From positions 1 to 12,866 of the forward strand of contig NZ_CALCYR010000149.1 of the NCBI RefSeq assembly GCF_937906425.1: DNA of 12,866 nucleotides, given 5' to 3'. Origin of the DNA: an uncultured Methanobrevibacter sp. (GTDB lineage Archaea; Methanobacteriota; Methanobacteria; Methanobacteriales; Methanobacteriaceae). The position numbers were made by a program, and so were the translations under genes. The notes below the pieces were generated by a model. That model was not told where the DNA came from. It did no database searches and saw only the letters and a program-made list of their open reading frames with translations. This document shows, in pieces, positions 11,833 through 12,866 of this stretch (position 1 is the stretch's first letter; the number at the start of each line of letters is the position of its first letter).

Positions 11833-12831
11833 ATGTCATATGAAACAATTGTAATTCCAGTTTTAAAAATAATTATTACACTAATAATCGCTTTATTCAT
11901 CGGTGTTTTAATTCCTGGAATTGAAAGAAAATATGTTCATGCAAGGATTCAACGAAGGGTTGGACCTCCTGTTACAAGTTCTGGTTTGTGGGCTTCAATA
12001 AAATTCCTTTATAAGGAAAATATCGAACCTAACTCTCCGGCTCCAGGATTATATAAAGCAATGCCTATTCTTTGTTTTATAGTTGTTTTGGCTATATTTT
12101 TAGTTTTAATGCCTGATAACTATCAATTTATGGCACTTGCCAGTTTAATAGCTATTGTTGGATTCTTAAAGGTGGAAGAAATTGCTTATGTTATAATGGG
12201 TTCTTTATCAAAATCAGTTATGTCTTCAAATTTAAGGTTCCCAGATCATGCAAAAGGCGCAATAAGACAAGGACTTTTAAGTTCATCTCTTGAGGATATC
12301 AGTTCAAGCAGGTCTTTAAGAATGATTATATTCGGTTCATTCCCATTGTATTTGGCTTTATTCATACCTGCTGTATTAAGTAACAGTATTTATTTGGCAG
12401 ATATTGTAGCATATCAACAAATTCACGGCCCTGTACTATTTACCTTGGCAGGTATGATTGGTGCAATCGTATTCTTTGTTGGTTATATGATTATATTGAA
12501 TGAATATCCATTTTCAATCATTAAGGCTAAATCTGATGTAATTGAAGGGCCATATATGGAATTGGCATCTAAATATCGTTCATTTGTCTATGTAACTCGC
12601 GGATTTTTAATGTTTACATTAGGTATTTTATTCTCTGTATTGTTCTTAGGAATTCCTCCAGAGTTATTCTCATGGAAATTTATTGTAAATATTATAGTTG
12701 CTTTAATTTTCCCTGTTATTATGGCTATTGCCAGTGCATTCTCTCCAATATTTACAAATAGGCAATTGTATCCAACTGTTTTAATAAGTTCCATTATTGG
12801 TGTTTTTGCAGTTGTAATTGCATTGTTTTAA
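11833..12831 (+). CDS. ehbO: Energy-converting hydrogenase B subunit O (NuoH-like membrane anchor)
   Basis: This 332-residue protein with about eight membrane helices belongs to the NuoH/EchB/HycD family, which joins the hydrogenase module to the ion-translocating arm. The family signatures are ERKYVHARIQRRVGPP (31-46) after the first helix, GAIR...SLE (142-154, resembling the GxxR...YE element of NuoH with E154 retained), and NEYPFSIIKAKSDVIEGP (223-240), the counterpart of the NuoH EPFD..EAE..VaG loop. The ATG at 11833 has GGGG (11822-11825) 7 nt upstream. It is separated from ehbN by 101 bp holding the second copy of the duplication. The remaining sequence after its stop probably leads into ehbP. 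Confidence 0.93.
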   Translation: MSYETIVIPVLKIIITLIIALFIGVLIPGIERKYVHARIQRRVGPPVTSSGLWASIKFLYKENIEPNSPAPGLYKAMPILCFIVVLAIFLVLMPDNYQFMALASLIAIVGFLKVEEIAYVIMGSLSKSVMSSNLRFPDHAKGAIRQGLLSSSLEDISSSRSLRMIIFGSFPLYLALFIPAVLSNSIYLADIVAYQQIHGPVLFTLAGMIGAIVFFVGYMIILNEYPFSIIKAKSDVIEGPYMELASKYRSFVYVTRGFLMFTLGILFSVLFLGIPPELFSWKFIVNIIVALIFPVIMAIASAFSPIFTNRQLYPTVLISSIIGVFAVVIALF

Positions 12832-12849
12832 ATAAATGGGGAATTAGGA

Positions 12850-12866
12850 TTGAATTATTTTAATTT
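12850..12866 (+). CDS. Possible start of ehbP (partial, cut by window end)
   Basis: A TTG at 12850 opens a frame that stays open to the window edge (five complete codons). GGGG at 12838-12841 lies 8 nt upstream, in the same TAAATGGGGAA context that precedes the ehbO start. Known operon order puts ehbP after ehbO. Seventeen bases are too few to identify a protein. Confidence 0.3.

Noticed and set aside
1..12866. Mobile elements, tRNA or rRNA genes.
   Set aside because: No transposase or integrase frame, terminal inverted repeats, or GC-rich structured RNA signatures were found on either strand.

Overview
The window is AT-rich archaeal DNA carrying an almost complete ehb operon, which encodes the membrane-bound energy-converting [NiFe]-hydrogenase B of hydrogenotrophic methanogens. 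Fifteen consecutive plus-strand genes match ehbA to ehbO in the order known from Methanobacteriales. Low GC, intergenic DNA that is almost pure A/T, and ribosome sites of the GGAGGTGAT type point to Methanobrevibacter or a close relative. The species cannot be fixed from this sequence alone.

Layout. Positions 1-177: a 60-bp tandem repeat at the window edge and the leader of the first gene. 178-921: a zinc-dependent AstE/AspA-family deacylase. 922-1442: a long AT-rich gap with helically phased T-tracts and two further direct-repeat families. 1443-2195: a YdjM/DUF457-type membrane metal hydrolase, probably started from an ATT codon. 2196-2702: a gap with a 36-bp tandem duplication and the likely ehb promoter. 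2703-12831: ehbA-ehbO. The last bases may hold the start of ehbP.

How the genes work together. EhbM (small subunit), EhbN (NiFe large subunit) and EhbO (NuoH-like membrane anchor) form the hydrogenase core. EhbL (2[4Fe-4S]) and EhbK (polyferredoxin with 13 cysteine clusters) wire it to ferredoxin. EhbA-EhbJ supply a nearly full set of Mrp antiporter-like modules (MrpE, F, G, MbhD, C, D, MbhE and B types) plus two small membrane proteins. The complex uses the membrane ion gradient to drive uphill reduction of ferredoxin with H2. From work on related methanogens, Ehb mainly feeds anabolic CO2 fixation (acetyl-CoA, pyruvate and other 2-oxoacids).

I do not see a new multi-gene system. The unusual points are: tandem duplications that run across two stop codons; phased T-tracts expected to bend DNA; three 22-nt repeats at exactly 34-bp spacing; a non-canonical start codon; a repeat-built acidic tail on EhbC; two altered Fe-S motifs in EhbK; and an EhbF that seems to lack the channel lysines of its antiporter relatives.
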